Notes under the pieces: model-generated
The model's database searches: none
Told to the model about the DNA's origin: nothing
The model's input: the letters and a program-made list of their open reading frames with translations, nothing else
Position numbers and translations under genes: made by a program
Shown: piece by piece, positions 1 to 7,326 of the stretch
How the letters are laid out: each line of letters opens with the position of its first letter
How positions within the stretch are numbered: position 1 is the stretch's first letter
Assembly: GCA_041481485.1 (NCBI GenBank)
Contig: JBGPBY010000229.1
Coordinates: 1 to 11,179, forward strand
Source: JBGPBY01 sp041481485
GTDB taxonomy: Bacteria; Acidobacteriota; Terriglobia; 20CM-2-55-15
Length of the DNA stretch: 11,179 nucleotides
Reading direction: 5' to 3'

Positions 1-306
1 GCCACCGCCACCGGCACCACGTCCGCCACCGCCACCGCCGGCACGCGGACCCTGGAAGGTGATCTTCTTACCACCTTCCGCAACCGCACCCATTGAGATG
101 TCTACCGGCATACCGGCTCCCACCGTCACGTTCCCCGTCACGGTTGTTGGCGTTATTGTCAAATTCATTACGATCATCGTTGCTGCTGTTCCTGCTGGTG
201 CTCCCGCCGGTGCGTCTATTGAGCCACTGTATTTGGTGGCTGTCTGGGCATAGACGAACGCGGAAGTGACCAGTAAGAGCGCGAGCACGAACAAAGACTT
301 CTTCAT
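1..306 (-). CDS. Small secreted glycine-rich protein, 3' end outside the window
   Basis: The frame starts at an ATG (304-306) with a strong Shine-Dalgarno, GGGGAGGAA, six bases upstream, and stays open to the window edge (102 codons, no stop). The protein begins with a clear Sec signal peptide: MKK, a hydrophobic stretch rich in Leu, Val and Ala, and likely cleavage after FVYA (about residue 20) before QTATK. The mature part is low in charge and rich in Thr, Val, Ala and Gly. It has an Ala-Pro-Gly stretch at about residues 33-41, a beta-prone Thr/Val segment at about 43-62, and an almost pure Gly tail with a few Arg and Ala from about residue 87. I do not recognise the family. A secreted or envelope-associated structural protein is an inference. 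It is on the same strand as kdsA but 166 bp beyond it with its own ribosome site, so it is probably a separate unit. Confidence 0.7.
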   Translation of the reverse strand, partial: MKKSLFVLALLLVTSAFVYAQTATKYSGSIDAPAGAPAGTAATMIVMNLTITPTTVTGNVTVGAGMPVDISMGAVAEGGKKITFQGPRAGGGGGGRGAGGGG

Positions 307-472
307 GCTATTCCTCCCCATTGAGATTTCGAGCGCCTTGCTTTGGCGCTCTGGTTCAATCCGAGACTCGATTATGGACTCGAATTGACTGATAAGGTTT
401 AACGTTTTTCCGAGACTGAAATCGGACGCAACACTTCGACAATAAGGTATACGCTTGAAAATGGTTACGGGG
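307..472. other. Intergenic region between kdsA and the glycine-rich protein gene
   Basis: There is no coding frame here. Apart from the stem-loop at 331-351, CATAAT (minus strand, about 372-377) is a possible -10 box for the 306 gene, but I find no acceptable -35. The octamer CCGAGACT occurs at 361-368 and again at 411-418, and GACTCG occurs twice at about 365-382. No clear rho-independent terminator follows kdsA. Confidence 0.4.
331..351 (-). promoter_or_regulatory. Stem-loop in the leader of the glycine-rich protein gene
   Basis: A perfect 7-bp inverted repeat (GAGCGCC at 331-337, GGCGCTC at 345-351) with a 7-base loop lies 24 bases before the ATG at 306. Read on the minus strand it is followed by GAAATCTC and not a T-run, so it is not a convincing terminator for kdsA. 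It may be a 5'-leader structure. No regulatory ligand can be inferred. Confidence 0.35.
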
Positions 473-1291
473 TTACATTTCTTCAACGCAACTGCGAATT
501 TTCACCAGTTGCGCGAGCAACCCTGGCAGAAGAGAGAGATCCAGCGCATTCGGTCCATCCGAGAGGGCCTTTGCGGGATTGTCGTGAACTTCCATAAACA
601 GTCCATCTACCCCTGCGGCAACTCCACCTCGTGCGAGATGAGGGATGAACTGCGGCTGGCCGCCGGATTTATCGCCCTGACCGCCGGGAAGCTGCAGGCT
701 GTGCGTCACGTCCAGAACAACGGGGCAGCCAAAGCTTTGCATGATGGGAAACGAGCGAAAGTCGACCACCAGATTGTTGTAGCCGAAGGATGAGCCGCGC
801 TCGGTAAGAATCAATCTGTCGTTTCCGGCCTCGCGCGCCTTGACGACCACGTTTTTCATCTCCCACGGCGACAGAAATTGTCCCTTTTTGACATTGACGA
901 TTTTTCCCGTTCTGGCGGCAGCAACAATCAGATCCGTTTGACGGCAGAGGAATGCGGGAATCTGCAGCACATCGATCACTTCGGCGGCTGGCGCCGCCTG
1001 CTCCGGTTCATGAATGTCGGTGAGTACCGGAACGCCGGCATTTCTCCGCACCTCACCGAGCAGCTTCAGACCTTCATCAATTCCGACTCCTCGAAAAGAA
1101 TGGATCGACGATCGGTTGGCCTTGTCGAAAGATGCCTTAAAGATCAGAGGCACATTACAGGCCAACGTGATCTTTTTCAGTTCGTCCGCCATAAACAATA
1201 CATGGTCGCGGCTTTCAATCACGCAGGGGCCGGCCATCAGAAACAGGCGATGCTCGAGGTCGATCCGGAATTCCGGGATCTTGAAATTCAT
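473..1291 (-). CDS. kdsA: 3-deoxy-8-phosphooctulonate synthase (Kdo-8-phosphate synthase)
   Basis: It condenses phosphoenolpyruvate with arabinose 5-phosphate to give Kdo 8-phosphate, the committed step towards the Kdo of LPS inner core, in the cytosol. The 272-residue length is usual for the family. Visible hallmarks are GPCVIESRD (21-29), FKASFDKANRSS (51-62), TDIHEP (91-96), PAFLCRQTDL (112-121), NVKKGQF (133-139), FGYNNLVVD (169-177) and DVTHSLQ (194-200). Cys23, together with His197, Glu234 and Asp245, matches the metal ligands of the metal-dependent class typified by Aquifex KdsA; the E. coli metal-independent enzyme has Asn at the Cys position. The ATG overlaps the pyrG stop (ATGA, 1288-1291), indicating translational coupling as the last gene of kdsB-pyrG-kdsA. 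Confidence 0.96.
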   Translation of the reverse strand: MNFKIPEFRIDLEHRLFLMAGPCVIESRDHVLFMADELKKITLACNVPLIFKASFDKANRSSIHSFRGVGIDEGLKLLGEVRRNAGVPVLTDIHEPEQAAPAAEVIDVLQIPAFLCRQTDLIVAAARTGKIVNVKKGQFLSPWEMKNVVVKAREAGNDRLILTERGSSFGYNNLVVDFRSFPIMQSFGCPVVLDVTHSLQLPGGQGDKSGGQPQFIPHLARGGVAAGVDGLFMEVHDNPAKALSDGPNALDLSLLPGLLAQLVKIRSCVEEM

Positions 1292-2922
1292 TTTGCGGCC
1301 CGTCGGCCGGCGCGAGAACGCGAGAGGTGATGTTCATGCGCCGCGCCGACGAAGGAAGCGAACAGCGGATGAGCTTCAAGCGGCCGCGACTTGAATTCCG
1401 GATGGAACTGGCAACCCAGAAACCACGGATGATCGGCAAGCTCGACAATTTCCACGAAGTTTTTGTCCGGTGAAGCACCGGAGATGATGAGGCCATTCTC
1501 CGTAAGCGTCTTCTCGAATGTCCGGTTGAACTCATACCGGTGACGATGCCGTTCGGAAATTGAAGATGCACGATAGATACGGCTCGCGAGGGACCCTGGC
1601 GTGAGATTCGCAGGATATGCGCCCAGCCGCATCGTTCCGCCAATGGTGTCGACACCCAGCAGATCCCGCAGTTTGTAAATCACCGGATGCTGTGTGGTCG
1701 GTTCGAATTCCGTGCTGTTGGCGTCGGCGAGTCCGCAAACGTTACGGGCAAACTCCAGAACCGCGCACTGCATGCCGAGACAGATTCCAAAGTAAGGTGT
1801 CTTCTGTTCGCGCGCGAATTGAATGGCGCGAATCATTCCGGGTATGCCGCGCTTGCCAAATCCACCGGGCACGAGAATTCCGTCATAGGAAAGGAGTGTC
1901 GCTGCGGAGTTTTCATCGGACTCCAGACTTTCGGCTTCAATCCAGTGGATGCGAGTTTTCAGATTGTGCGTCAGGCCGCCGTGAATCAATGCTTCGCGCA
2001 GGCTCTTGTAGGCGTCTTCCAGAGCGACGTACTTTCCGACCACGCCTATGGAAACTTCTCCCATTGGATGATGCACACGCTCGACCAGTACTTCCCACGC
2101 ATCCATCCGGCGTTCAGTCTTGGGCAGATTCAACATGCGCACAATCTGCTCGTCGATACCCTCGGCGCTCAGCACCAGCGGAACTTCGTATACGCTTTCG
2201 ACATCCTTCGCAGTGATGACGGCGGCTTCAGAGACGTTGCAGAAGAGAGCAATTTTGCTCTTCATATCTGGAGCCAGATATCGATCCGTACGGCACAGCA
2301 GGATGTCGGCCTGAATTCCGATTTCAAGCAGTTCCTTGACGCTGTGTTGCGTGGGCTTGGTCTTGAGTTCCCCCGCGGTGGGAATCCAGGGCACCAGCGT
2401 CAGGTGGATGAAGAGGCTGTTCTCTCTACCAACCTCCTGGCGCATCTGCCGGATGGCTTCGAGAAACGGCAACGACTCGATGTCGCCGACCGTGCCACCG
2501 ATTTCTACGATAGTGATGTCGACATTCTCGGCAACGCGATGAATCGCAGACTTGATTTCATTGGTAACGTGCGGAATGACCTGCACCGTCTTACCGAGAT
2601 AGTCGCCGCGCCTTTCCTTCTGGATGATGGTCTCGTAGATCCGGCCGGTCGTGAGATTGTTGTTTCGCGTCAGTTCCGCGTGTGTATAGCGTTCGTAGTG
2701 CCCGAGGTCCAGATCGGTTTCCGCACCGTCATCGGTAACGTAAACCTCGCCGTGCTGGTATGGACTCATGGTTCCGGGATCGACGTTCAGGTAGGGATCA
2801 AACTTGAGCATGGTGATCTTGAACCCGCGGCTTTCCAGAAGGCATCCGATGGATGCCGCGGCAAGTCCTTTACCCAGAGACGAAACAACTCCACCGGTTA
2901 CAAAAATAAATTTCTTATTCAT
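1288..2922 (-). CDS. pyrG: CTP synthase (glutamine-hydrolysing)
   Basis: It makes CTP from UTP, ATP and glutamine. The 544 residues match the family norm. The N-terminal synthetase domain has the P-loop region FVTGGVVSSLGKG (7-19), LKFDPYLNVDPGTMSPYQHGEV (39-60, split here as LKFDPYLN and TMSPYQHGEV) and IGGTVGDIES (141-150). The C-terminal class I glutamine amidotransferase domain has PGGFGKRG (352-359), nucleophile Cys381 in GICLGMQ, and the His507/Glu509 pair in FHPEF. A longer in-frame reading to 3021 exists, but the start at 2922 gives the canonical MNKKFIFVTGG and has a good ribosome site (GGGAAGGA) just upstream. It overlaps the kdsB end by 8 bp and the kdsA start by 4 bp. CTP is the co-substrate of KdsB, so co-expression makes metabolic sense. 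Confidence 0.97.
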   Translation of the reverse strand: MNKKFIFVTGGVVSSLGKGLAAASIGCLLESRGFKITMLKFDPYLNVDPGTMSPYQHGEVYVTDDGAETDLDLGHYERYTHAELTRNNNLTTGRIYETIIQKERRGDYLGKTVQVIPHVTNEIKSAIHRVAENVDITIVEIGGTVGDIESLPFLEAIRQMRQEVGRENSLFIHLTLVPWIPTAGELKTKPTQHSVKELLEIGIQADILLCRTDRYLAPDMKSKIALFCNVSEAAVITAKDVESVYEVPLVLSAEGIDEQIVRMLNLPKTERRMDAWEVLVERVHHPMGEVSIGVVGKYVALEDAYKSLREALIHGGLTHNLKTRIHWIEAESLESDENSAATLLSYDGILVPGGFGKRGIPGMIRAIQFAREQKTPYFGICLGMQCAVLEFARNVCGLADANSTEFEPTTQHPVIYKLRDLLGVDTIGGTMRLGAYPANLTPGSLASRIYRASSISERHRHRYEFNRTFEKTLTENGLIISGASPDKNFVEIVELADHPWFLGCQFHPEFKSRPLEAHPLFASFVGAAHEHHLSRSRAGRRAAK

Positions 2923-3640
2923 TGGTCCTTCCCAATACGGACTTAAATCGTTCAAGATCTGCCGGAGTATCGATGCCCCAGGATTCGCTCTCGACTTCAA
3001 CGACGCGAATGCGGAAGCCATGTTCGAGAGCGCGTAACTGCTCGAGCCGCTCCCCGGTTTCCAGGGGAGTCCGGTCCAGCCGGGCGAATTCCCTCAGAAA
3101 CTCTGCGCGATAGACATACAAGCCAAGGTGGAGAAAAGTGGTCCCACTGAAGGGAATGGGGGACCGGGAAAAATAGAGGGCAAAGCCGTTGCGGTCCGCG
3201 ACGACCTTCACTCGATTGGAGTCTGCGACATCCGCAGGATCGTTCAGCCGTGTCATGAGAGTGACTATTGACGCGTCCCGGTGCCGGGCGGCCGTCACTG
3301 CGCGGTCGATGGCGTCCGGTTCAATCAGGGGTTCGTCCCCCTGAATGTTCACGACAAGGGTATCTCCCGCGAGATGCGATGCGGCCTCGGCGAGACGATC
3401 GGTGCCACTCTGGTGGTCGATTCGGGTCATTATCACATCCCCTCCGAACCCATGCACGGCGCGGGCGATCCGTTCATCGTCAGTTGCCACAACGATGCGT
3501 TCGACCGTTTTGGCGCATTGAACACGACGGTATACATGCTCTATCAGGGTTTTACCTTGAATCTCAATCAGGGGTTTCCCGGGGAGACGGGTGGAATCGT
3601 ATCTAGCGGGGATGATCGCGATGGCGTTTTCCGAATTCAC
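2915..3640 (-). CDS. kdsB: 3-deoxy-manno-octulosonate cytidylyltransferase (CMP-Kdo synthetase)
   Basis: It activates Kdo with CTP to CMP-Kdo, the donor for Kdo transfer to lipid A, in the cytosol. Its 241 residues are slightly fewer than E. coli KdsB. Motifs are IIPARYDSTRLPGKPL (9-24, nucleotide-binding loop), VATDDERI (51-58), HQSGTDRLAEA (76-86), VNIQGDEPLI (97-106, with the Mg-binding Asp102), YFSRSPIPF (156-164), HLGLYVYR (171-178) and GIDTPADLE (222-230). The loop between SPIPF and HLGLY is shorter than in E. coli. The start is a GTG at 3638-3640, chosen because the canonical IIPARY begins at residue 9; the nearby ATG at 3649-3651 is out of frame. No good Shine-Dalgarno is visible. It is the first gene of the three-gene cluster. 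Confidence 0.95.
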   Translation of the reverse strand: MNSENAIAIIPARYDSTRLPGKPLIEIQGKTLIEHVYRRVQCAKTVERIVVATDDERIARAVHGFGGDVIMTRIDHQSGTDRLAEAASHLAGDTLVVNIQGDEPLIEPDAIDRAVTAARHRDASIVTLMTRLNDPADVADSNRVKVVADRNGFALYFSRSPIPFSGTTFLHLGLYVYRAEFLREFARLDRTPLETGERLEQLRALEHGFRIRVVEVESESWGIDTPADLERFKSVLGRTNE

Positions 3641-3671
3641 GCTGAAAACATTGTCAAAAAATTAAGAATCG

Positions 3672-3680
3672 AATATACCA
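3672..3680 (-). promoter_or_regulatory. Possible extended -10 promoter for kdsB-pyrG-kdsA
   Basis: On the minus strand the sequence reads TGGTATATT, an extended -10 pattern (TGN plus a TATAAT-like hexamer). A start of transcription near 3665 would leave a leader of about 25 bases before the GTG at 3640. No good -35 is found at the usual distance, which extended -10 promoters can tolerate. This is a motif-only call. Confidence 0.35.
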
Positions 3681-3761
3681 CGACCTCACGGACAGTTCGG
3701 GTCCGGGTGGACCAGCGATTGCTTTTTAAAAAAAGTGTGCAGGAAAAAAACTTTCGCCTCA

Positions 3762-3767
3762 TATAAT
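3762..3767 (+). promoter_or_regulatory. -10 box of the likely promoter for VWA1-VWA2-VWA3
   Basis: A perfect TATAAT lies 49 bases before the ATG at 3816. A-tracts at about 3728-3734 and 3744-3750 lie upstream and could help as UP-like or curved DNA, but no good -35 hexamer sits 16-18 bases upstream. Expected transcription start is near 3774. Downstream, AAGGAGA (3804-3810) is a strong ribosome site for VWA1. Confidence 0.55.
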
Positions 3768-3815
3768 GGGGATACCGTCGAATAACCGAAGTTTCCGGCA
3801 TTTAAGGAGACTACA

Positions 3816-4769
3816 ATGGCTCAGAAACGAGTACTCGCATGGGTTGCCTTTATTCTCATGACGGTGACGTGTGTCTCGTCTGCTCAGGACGGGTCCGTCG
3901 AGCCTGAGAAGATCCACTCTCTACGCATGGACGTGGATGTGGTGTTGGTCGACACGACGGTGACCGATTCCGCGCGCGGCCGTCCGGTTCGCGGTCTTAA
4001 ACAGGAAAATTTTCAGATTATTGAAGACAAGATTGTTCAGAAAGTTTCAGCCTTTTCTTCTGAAGATGTCCCGGTCAGTGTCGGAATAATTTTCGACATC
4101 AGCGGCAGCATGAAGGACAAAATCGCCAATGCGACTCGCGCCGCTCAAACCTTTTTTAAGAGTGGAACCGCCGACGATGAATATTTCGAGATTCAGTTCT
4201 CGGATCGTCCAGTAATCGCTTCCGATTTTACGTCGGACATTACAAAACTCCAGAACCGCCTTCTCAACGTCAATACCAAAGGCAGCACGGCGCTCTACGA
4301 TGCGGTATACCTGGGGCTCAATAAGCTCAAGGAGAGCAACAATCCCAAAAAAGCGCTCCTCCTGATCACCGACGGCGAGGACAACCGCAGCCGTTACAGC
4401 TTCAGCAACGTCCGGGACTACATCCGCGAACAGGATGTTCAGTTATACGCGATCGGTATTCTGGATCCTACGACTGGAGCTGGCCGTGATGCGCTGGTCC
4501 AGTTGACGGAGATGACCGGCGGCCGCGCGTTCTTCCCGTTCTCATCGGCGGAAATGTCGGATATCTGTAAGAAGATATCGGCGGAGTTGAAGAATCAGTA
4601 CATCCTCGGCTATCGATCGTCAAACACGGCCCACGACGGCGCCTGGAGAAAAATTCAGGTAAAGGTTGTCAGTTCCAAGGAAAACAAGGACGTCGGCGGG
4701 CTGGATGTGCGGGCCAAAAAAGGATACTATGCCCCCACCGGCGATGGCACCCCGGTGAAGAAGAAGTAG
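3816..4769 (+). CDS. Secreted VWA-domain protein, Acidobacterial VWFA-related family (VWA1)
   Basis: The 317-residue protein has a Sec signal peptide (1-24, cleavage likely after SSA or SSAQ). A beta module at about 37-80 ends in the family signature NFQIIEDKIVQKVSAF. The VWA fold covers about 86-240 and a C-terminal beta module follows, with AELKNQYILGYRS (256-268) and a final KKGYYAP (301-307). The metal-ion-dependent adhesion site is complete: DISGS (Asp94, Ser96, Ser98), Thr158 in GSTALYDAVYLG, and Asp186 in ITDGED. The tail is lysine-rich. VWA folds bind protein partners through a divalent metal, but no partner or function is known to me for this family, so adhesion or assembly of envelope complexes is inference. 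The AAGGAGA site fixes the start. It is the first gene of a run of three, 27 bp before VWA2. Confidence 0.9.
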   Translation: MAQKRVLAWVAFILMTVTCVSSAQDGSVEPEKIHSLRMDVDVVLVDTTVTDSARGRPVRGLKQENFQIIEDKIVQKVSAFSSEDVPVSVGIIFDISGSMKDKIANATRAAQTFFKSGTADDEYFEIQFSDRPVIASDFTSDITKLQNRLLNVNTKGSTALYDAVYLGLNKLKESNNPKKALLLITDGEDNRSRYSFSNVRDYIREQDVQLYAIGILDPTTGAGRDALVQLTEMTGGRAFFPFSSAEMSDICKKISAELKNQYILGYRSSNTAHDGAWRKIQVKVVSSKENKDVGGLDVRAKKGYYAPTGDGTPVKKK

Positions 4770-4796
4770 CCGATTCCAAATCTTTAAGATGATTCC

Positions 4797-5807
4797 ATGA
4801 CGAGACGATCCGCAGCGTTCATAGCAGCTGTTTGTTTTGCCGTGCTGTTCTTCAGCAACGGGAACGCTGCGCAGCCCCAGCGGAATCCACAGCCTCAGAC
4901 ACCAAAGCCACCGGCCGCTCCGAACCAGGATAGCGACAAACCCTTCCAGTTGGACGTCGATGTCCAAATCGTGGAAGTTCCGGTCTCCGTCACCAACACC
5001 AAGGATGGGGCGATCATCAACACCCTGAACGAGTCGAGCTTTCAGGTCTTCGAGGATAAGGTCCAGCAGAAGATCAAGGAATTCAAACACGAAGATATTC
5101 CACTAAGCATAGGCCTCGTGATTGACAACAGCGGAAGCATGAGGCTGCAAAGCAAGAGGTCCAGAGTTGCCAGTGCCGCACTGACGTTTGTGAAGGAAAG
5201 CAATCCCGACGACGAAACCTTTATTGTGGATTTCAATGACGAGGCCACCCTTCTCCAGGACTTTACGCGAAGTATGGCGAGTCTCGTCGAGGCTTTGGGC
5301 GACATCGATCCTCACGGCGGAACCGCGATGAACGATGCCATTTACCTTGCGGTGGATCACGTGAGAAATGGATCCAGAAGCAAGAAAGCGCTGCTGGTGA
5401 TTACCGATGGCGAAGATATGGACAGCAAGTATGGGATCAATCCCCTGCTGGAACACATCAAGCAGTCGAAAGACATTGCGATCTACACCATCGGCCTGCT
5501 CGATGAAAACGACGATCGCGGCGGTCTGTTCAGCCAGTCACCGTCCAAGAAGGCGAAAAAAGATCTTGAGAAAATCGCCGAGCTAACCGGAGGCGAAGCC
5601 TTCTTTCCGAAAACGGTGAACGAAGTTTCCGAAATCTGCCAGCGAATCGCTCGTGAATTGCGTAATCAGTACACTCTGATTTACTCTCCCAGTAACGATA
5701 AACGCGATGGTACGTGGAGAACGGTGGAAGTTCGGGTCGCACCCCCGCCGGGAATACCAAAACCAAACGTAAAGTTCCGGCAAGGGTACAGGGCTCCGGC
5801 GTCGTAG
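4797..5807 (+). CDS. Secreted VWA-domain protein, Acidobacterial VWFA-related family (VWA2)
   Basis: The 336-residue protein has a signal peptide at about 1-25 (MTRR, then Ala/Val/Phe-rich, ending GNAAQ). A Pro/Gln-rich linker follows at about 26-44. The beta module at 50-97 contains FQVFEDKVQQKIKEF, and the VWA fold covers about 103-270. The metal site is complete: DNSGS (Asp110, Ser112, Ser114), Thr176 in GGTAMNDAIYLA, and Asp204 in ITDGED. The C-terminal module has RELRNQYTLIYSPSN (286-300) and ends RQGYRAP. Compared with VWA1 there is an extra charged loop at about 236-257 (Asp/Gly then Lys-rich). The ribosome site is weak (AAGA about 9 bases upstream), so translation may partly depend on VWA1. 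Co-transcription with both neighbours is likely from the 27 and 30 bp gaps. Confidence 0.9.
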   Translation: MTRRSAAFIAAVCFAVLFFSNGNAAQPQRNPQPQTPKPPAAPNQDSDKPFQLDVDVQIVEVPVSVTNTKDGAIINTLNESSFQVFEDKVQQKIKEFKHEDIPLSIGLVIDNSGSMRLQSKRSRVASAALTFVKESNPDDETFIVDFNDEATLLQDFTRSMASLVEALGDIDPHGGTAMNDAIYLAVDHVRNGSRSKKALLVITDGEDMDSKYGINPLLEHIKQSKDIAIYTIGLLDENDDRGGLFSQSPSKKAKKDLEKIAELTGGEAFFPKTVNEVSEICQRIARELRNQYTLIYSPSNDKRDGTWRTVEVRVAPPPGIPKPNVKFRQGYRAPAS

Positions 5808-5837
5808 ACTGAATCCAATTAAACCAGGGGAAATCAA

Positions 5838-6704
5838 ATGATTCCAAAACGAGGAATTTTCTTACTAATTCTGACTGCAGCGCTGTTTGCCGTCGGCGCT
5901 GCTGCCCAAACTTTGCAGGATCTTGTTTATGTTACGGTCACAGTCACCGGTCCGAAGAAAGCTCCGGCTCCCGGATTAAAAGCAACTAATTTTCAGCTTT
6001 GGGAAGATGGCGTCGAGCAGAAGATCACGGCTTTTTCCCAGTCGGACGGGGTCTGGAACATCAATGTCGTTTTGGCCAACAGCATGGTGTTGCCCGGGCG
6101 GGCAGACCGGACATCCAACGCCATCCGCGATGCAGTCGATCTGTTCATAAAAACCAGCAATCCTATGGACAAGATCAAGGTCGATGAATTGAAGTTTGGT
6201 TCCGACGGGCTTTACGCCTCCATTGATCACAACCTCGAGGACCTGCAGAAGACAGAAAATCCGCGCCGGGCGCTTCTCGTCATCACCGACGGATTCGACA
6301 TGCCAGGCGGAGACGCCTCCAACGGATTGATTGAGTATTCAAGAAAACTCAATATTCCGATTTACTTCCTGTACACACGAACCCATCCGGAGCCCGGCGA
6401 CACATCTGTAACGGGAGCCCGGGGAACGAATTACAACATCCCCGAAGGAGAAGCGTTGACGAATGTCGCCCAGAACACAGGCGGCAACATCGAATTTGTG
6501 GACGCTGTCAATCAATTGGAAACCCACTGCAAACTCCTCGCTGAAGAGTTGCGCAACAAGTACGTCCTTGGCTTTAAGTCCACGAATGACGCGAAAGACG
6601 ACAAGTGGAGAAAGCTGAAGGTGAAGATTAATCCGCCGGCGGGCCAGAAACTCGACGCAGCGATCAAGGCCAAGTATTTTGTTCCGAAACCGGTGAAGCC
6701 GTAA
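5838..6704 (+). CDS. Secreted degenerate VWA-domain protein (VWA3), metal site lost
   Basis: This 288-residue member has a signal peptide (1-23, ending VGAAAQ), then YVTVTVTGP and NFQLWEDGVEQKITAF (51-66), as in its neighbours. At the usual DxSxS position the sequence is VVLANSMVL: Ala80 replaces the first Asp and Val84 the last Ser. The stretch that normally holds the second and third core strands and the Thr-containing loop is cut short: residues 112-136 stand in for some 50 in VWA1, and no GxTxLYDAxYLG motif is present. Asp151 of ITDGFD remains. The C-terminal module is well kept: AEELRNKYVLGFKSTN (235-250) and a terminal AKYFVPK. The ribosome site AGGGGAAA lies five bases before the ATG. 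The frame is clean, so it looks like a maintained non-metal-binding paralogue, not a pseudogene. Function unknown. Confidence 0.85.
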   Translation: MIPKRGIFLLILTAALFAVGAAAQTLQDLVYVTVTVTGPKKAPAPGLKATNFQLWEDGVEQKITAFSQSDGVWNINVVLANSMVLPGRADRTSNAIRDAVDLFIKTSNPMDKIKVDELKFGSDGLYASIDHNLEDLQKTENPRRALLVITDGFDMPGGDASNGLIEYSRKLNIPIYFLYTRTHPEPGDTSVTGARGTNYNIPEGEALTNVAQNTGGNIEFVDAVNQLETHCKLLAEELRNKYVLGFKSTNDAKDDKWRKLKVKINPPAGQKLDAAIKAKYFVPKPVKP

Positions 6705-6710
6705 ATCAAG

Positions 6711-6743
6711 CGCGTAGCGGCGGCGGACAGCCGCCGCTACGCG
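6711..6743 (+). terminator. Perfect GC-rich stem-loop after VWA3 (terminator or dispersed palindrome)
   Basis: A flawless 14-bp stem (6711-6724 pairing with 6730-6743) around the loop GGACA starts six bases after the VWA3 stop. The place and strength suit transcription termination or 3'-end protection of the VWA1-3 transcript. There is no T-run after it (GGCTAAGACTCC follows), so it is not a textbook intrinsic terminator. Palindromes of this GCGGCGGC type are also often dispersed repeats. Confidence 0.5.
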
Positions 6744-7035
6744 GGCTAAGACTCCCCTTCTTCAAAGCCGCGAAGTGGCGACACACAGTGAAATCCTTAA
6801 CACCACGTTTCTCACCGCGCCTCATCTTTCGATAATGCAGCTCTTGCCCTGAATTCTTCGCCTGTCCGTGGTCCATTAGCCATAGAAGGATGTGGTTCCG
6901 GCAATCACGGTGTATCCGCCCAACGGCTCAACGTTCAGCCGCGGGCCGCGCGAGCATACTACTGCGAATTTGAATTGTCCTCACGCGCGGCTTGGCGGCT
7001 GCAACGTTGTGTTATCCGGCCCGGATTGGCATGCT
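6744..7035. other. Gene-free stretch between VWA3 and the toxin frame
   Basis: I see no supported gene, RNA or strong structure here. A plus-strand frame beginning at 6892 runs antisense over the toxin gene and has no ribosome site or recognisable motif, so I treat it as non-coding. The stretch may be decayed intergenic DNA around the toxin-antitoxin pair. Confidence 0.4.
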
Positions 7036-7326
7036 TCAGAGGCGCCACAACCGCTGGGCTCCATGAATGAAAGCGACGATGAAAACATGTTCATCGGTCA
7101 ACTTATAGACGAGGCGATAAGGCTTCACGAGCAACTCTCGGATGGACTCGTCTCCAAATTCTGGTACGGCTTGTCCTCGGTCTGCGAATTCAACGAGGGA
7201 ATCGGCAGTGTTATGGGCTTCCTGAACAAGGGCCGCAGCGTAAAACTTTGAATCGCGTTCAATGTACTCAGCGCCGGCCTCAAGATCGTCCCATGCCGGA
7301 CTAGTCCAGATTACCTTTCGAGCGAT
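7036..7326 (-). CDS. RelE/ParE-family toxin whose start codon reads ATC (probably silenced)
   Basis: The frame encodes a 96-residue protein that fits the RelE/ParE mRNA-interferase/gyrase-toxin superfamily. It has ARKVIWTSPAWDDLEAGAEY near the N-terminus, a helical middle with RDSKFYAAALVQEA, then VPEFGDESIRELLVKPYRLV and the closing strand FIVAFIHGAQRLWRL. The body is intact to its TGA (7036-7038). However, no ATG, GTG or TTG lies in frame before the body: an in-frame TGA is at 7342-7344, and the position expected for Met (MARKVIW) holds ATC at 7324-7326. A single base change would restore ATG. It overlaps the antitoxin end by 16 bp, the normal antitoxin-toxin arrangement. Either the toxin has been inactivated by a start-codon mutation, or it starts weakly from ATC. 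Confidence 0.7.
   Translation of the reverse strand: MARKVIWTSPAWDDLEAGAEYIERDSKFYAAALVQEAHNTADSLVEFADRGQAVPEFGDESIRELLVKPYRLVYKLTDEHVFIVAFIHGAQRLWRL

Noticed and set aside
1..45. Short GCC/ACC-rich repeats as a possible repeat array
   Set aside because: They are simply the glycine codons of the secreted protein on the minus strand, not an array with spacers.
331..351. Stem-loop as the kdsA terminator
   Set aside because: It lies 122 bp beyond the kdsA stop, has no T-run on the minus strand, and sits right before the next gene's ribosome site.
1687..2946. Long plus-strand frame of 419 codons over pyrG
   Set aside because: It is the complementary-strand shadow of a canonical CTP synthase gene and has no motif or signal of its own.
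2923..3021. Longer N-terminus for pyrG
   Set aside because: The added 33 residues overlap kdsB and precede the canonical MNKKFIFVTGG start, which has its own good Shine-Dalgarno.
6892..7251. Plus-strand open frame of 119 codons
   Set aside because: It runs antisense to the toxin frame, has no ribosome site or recognisable motif, and the minus-strand reading gives a clear RelE/ParE pattern.
7318..7326. Programmed -1 frameshift joining antitoxin and toxin
   Set aside because: The toxin is in the -1 frame, but no recognisable slippery heptamer is present, and a mutated ATG explains the layout with one base change.
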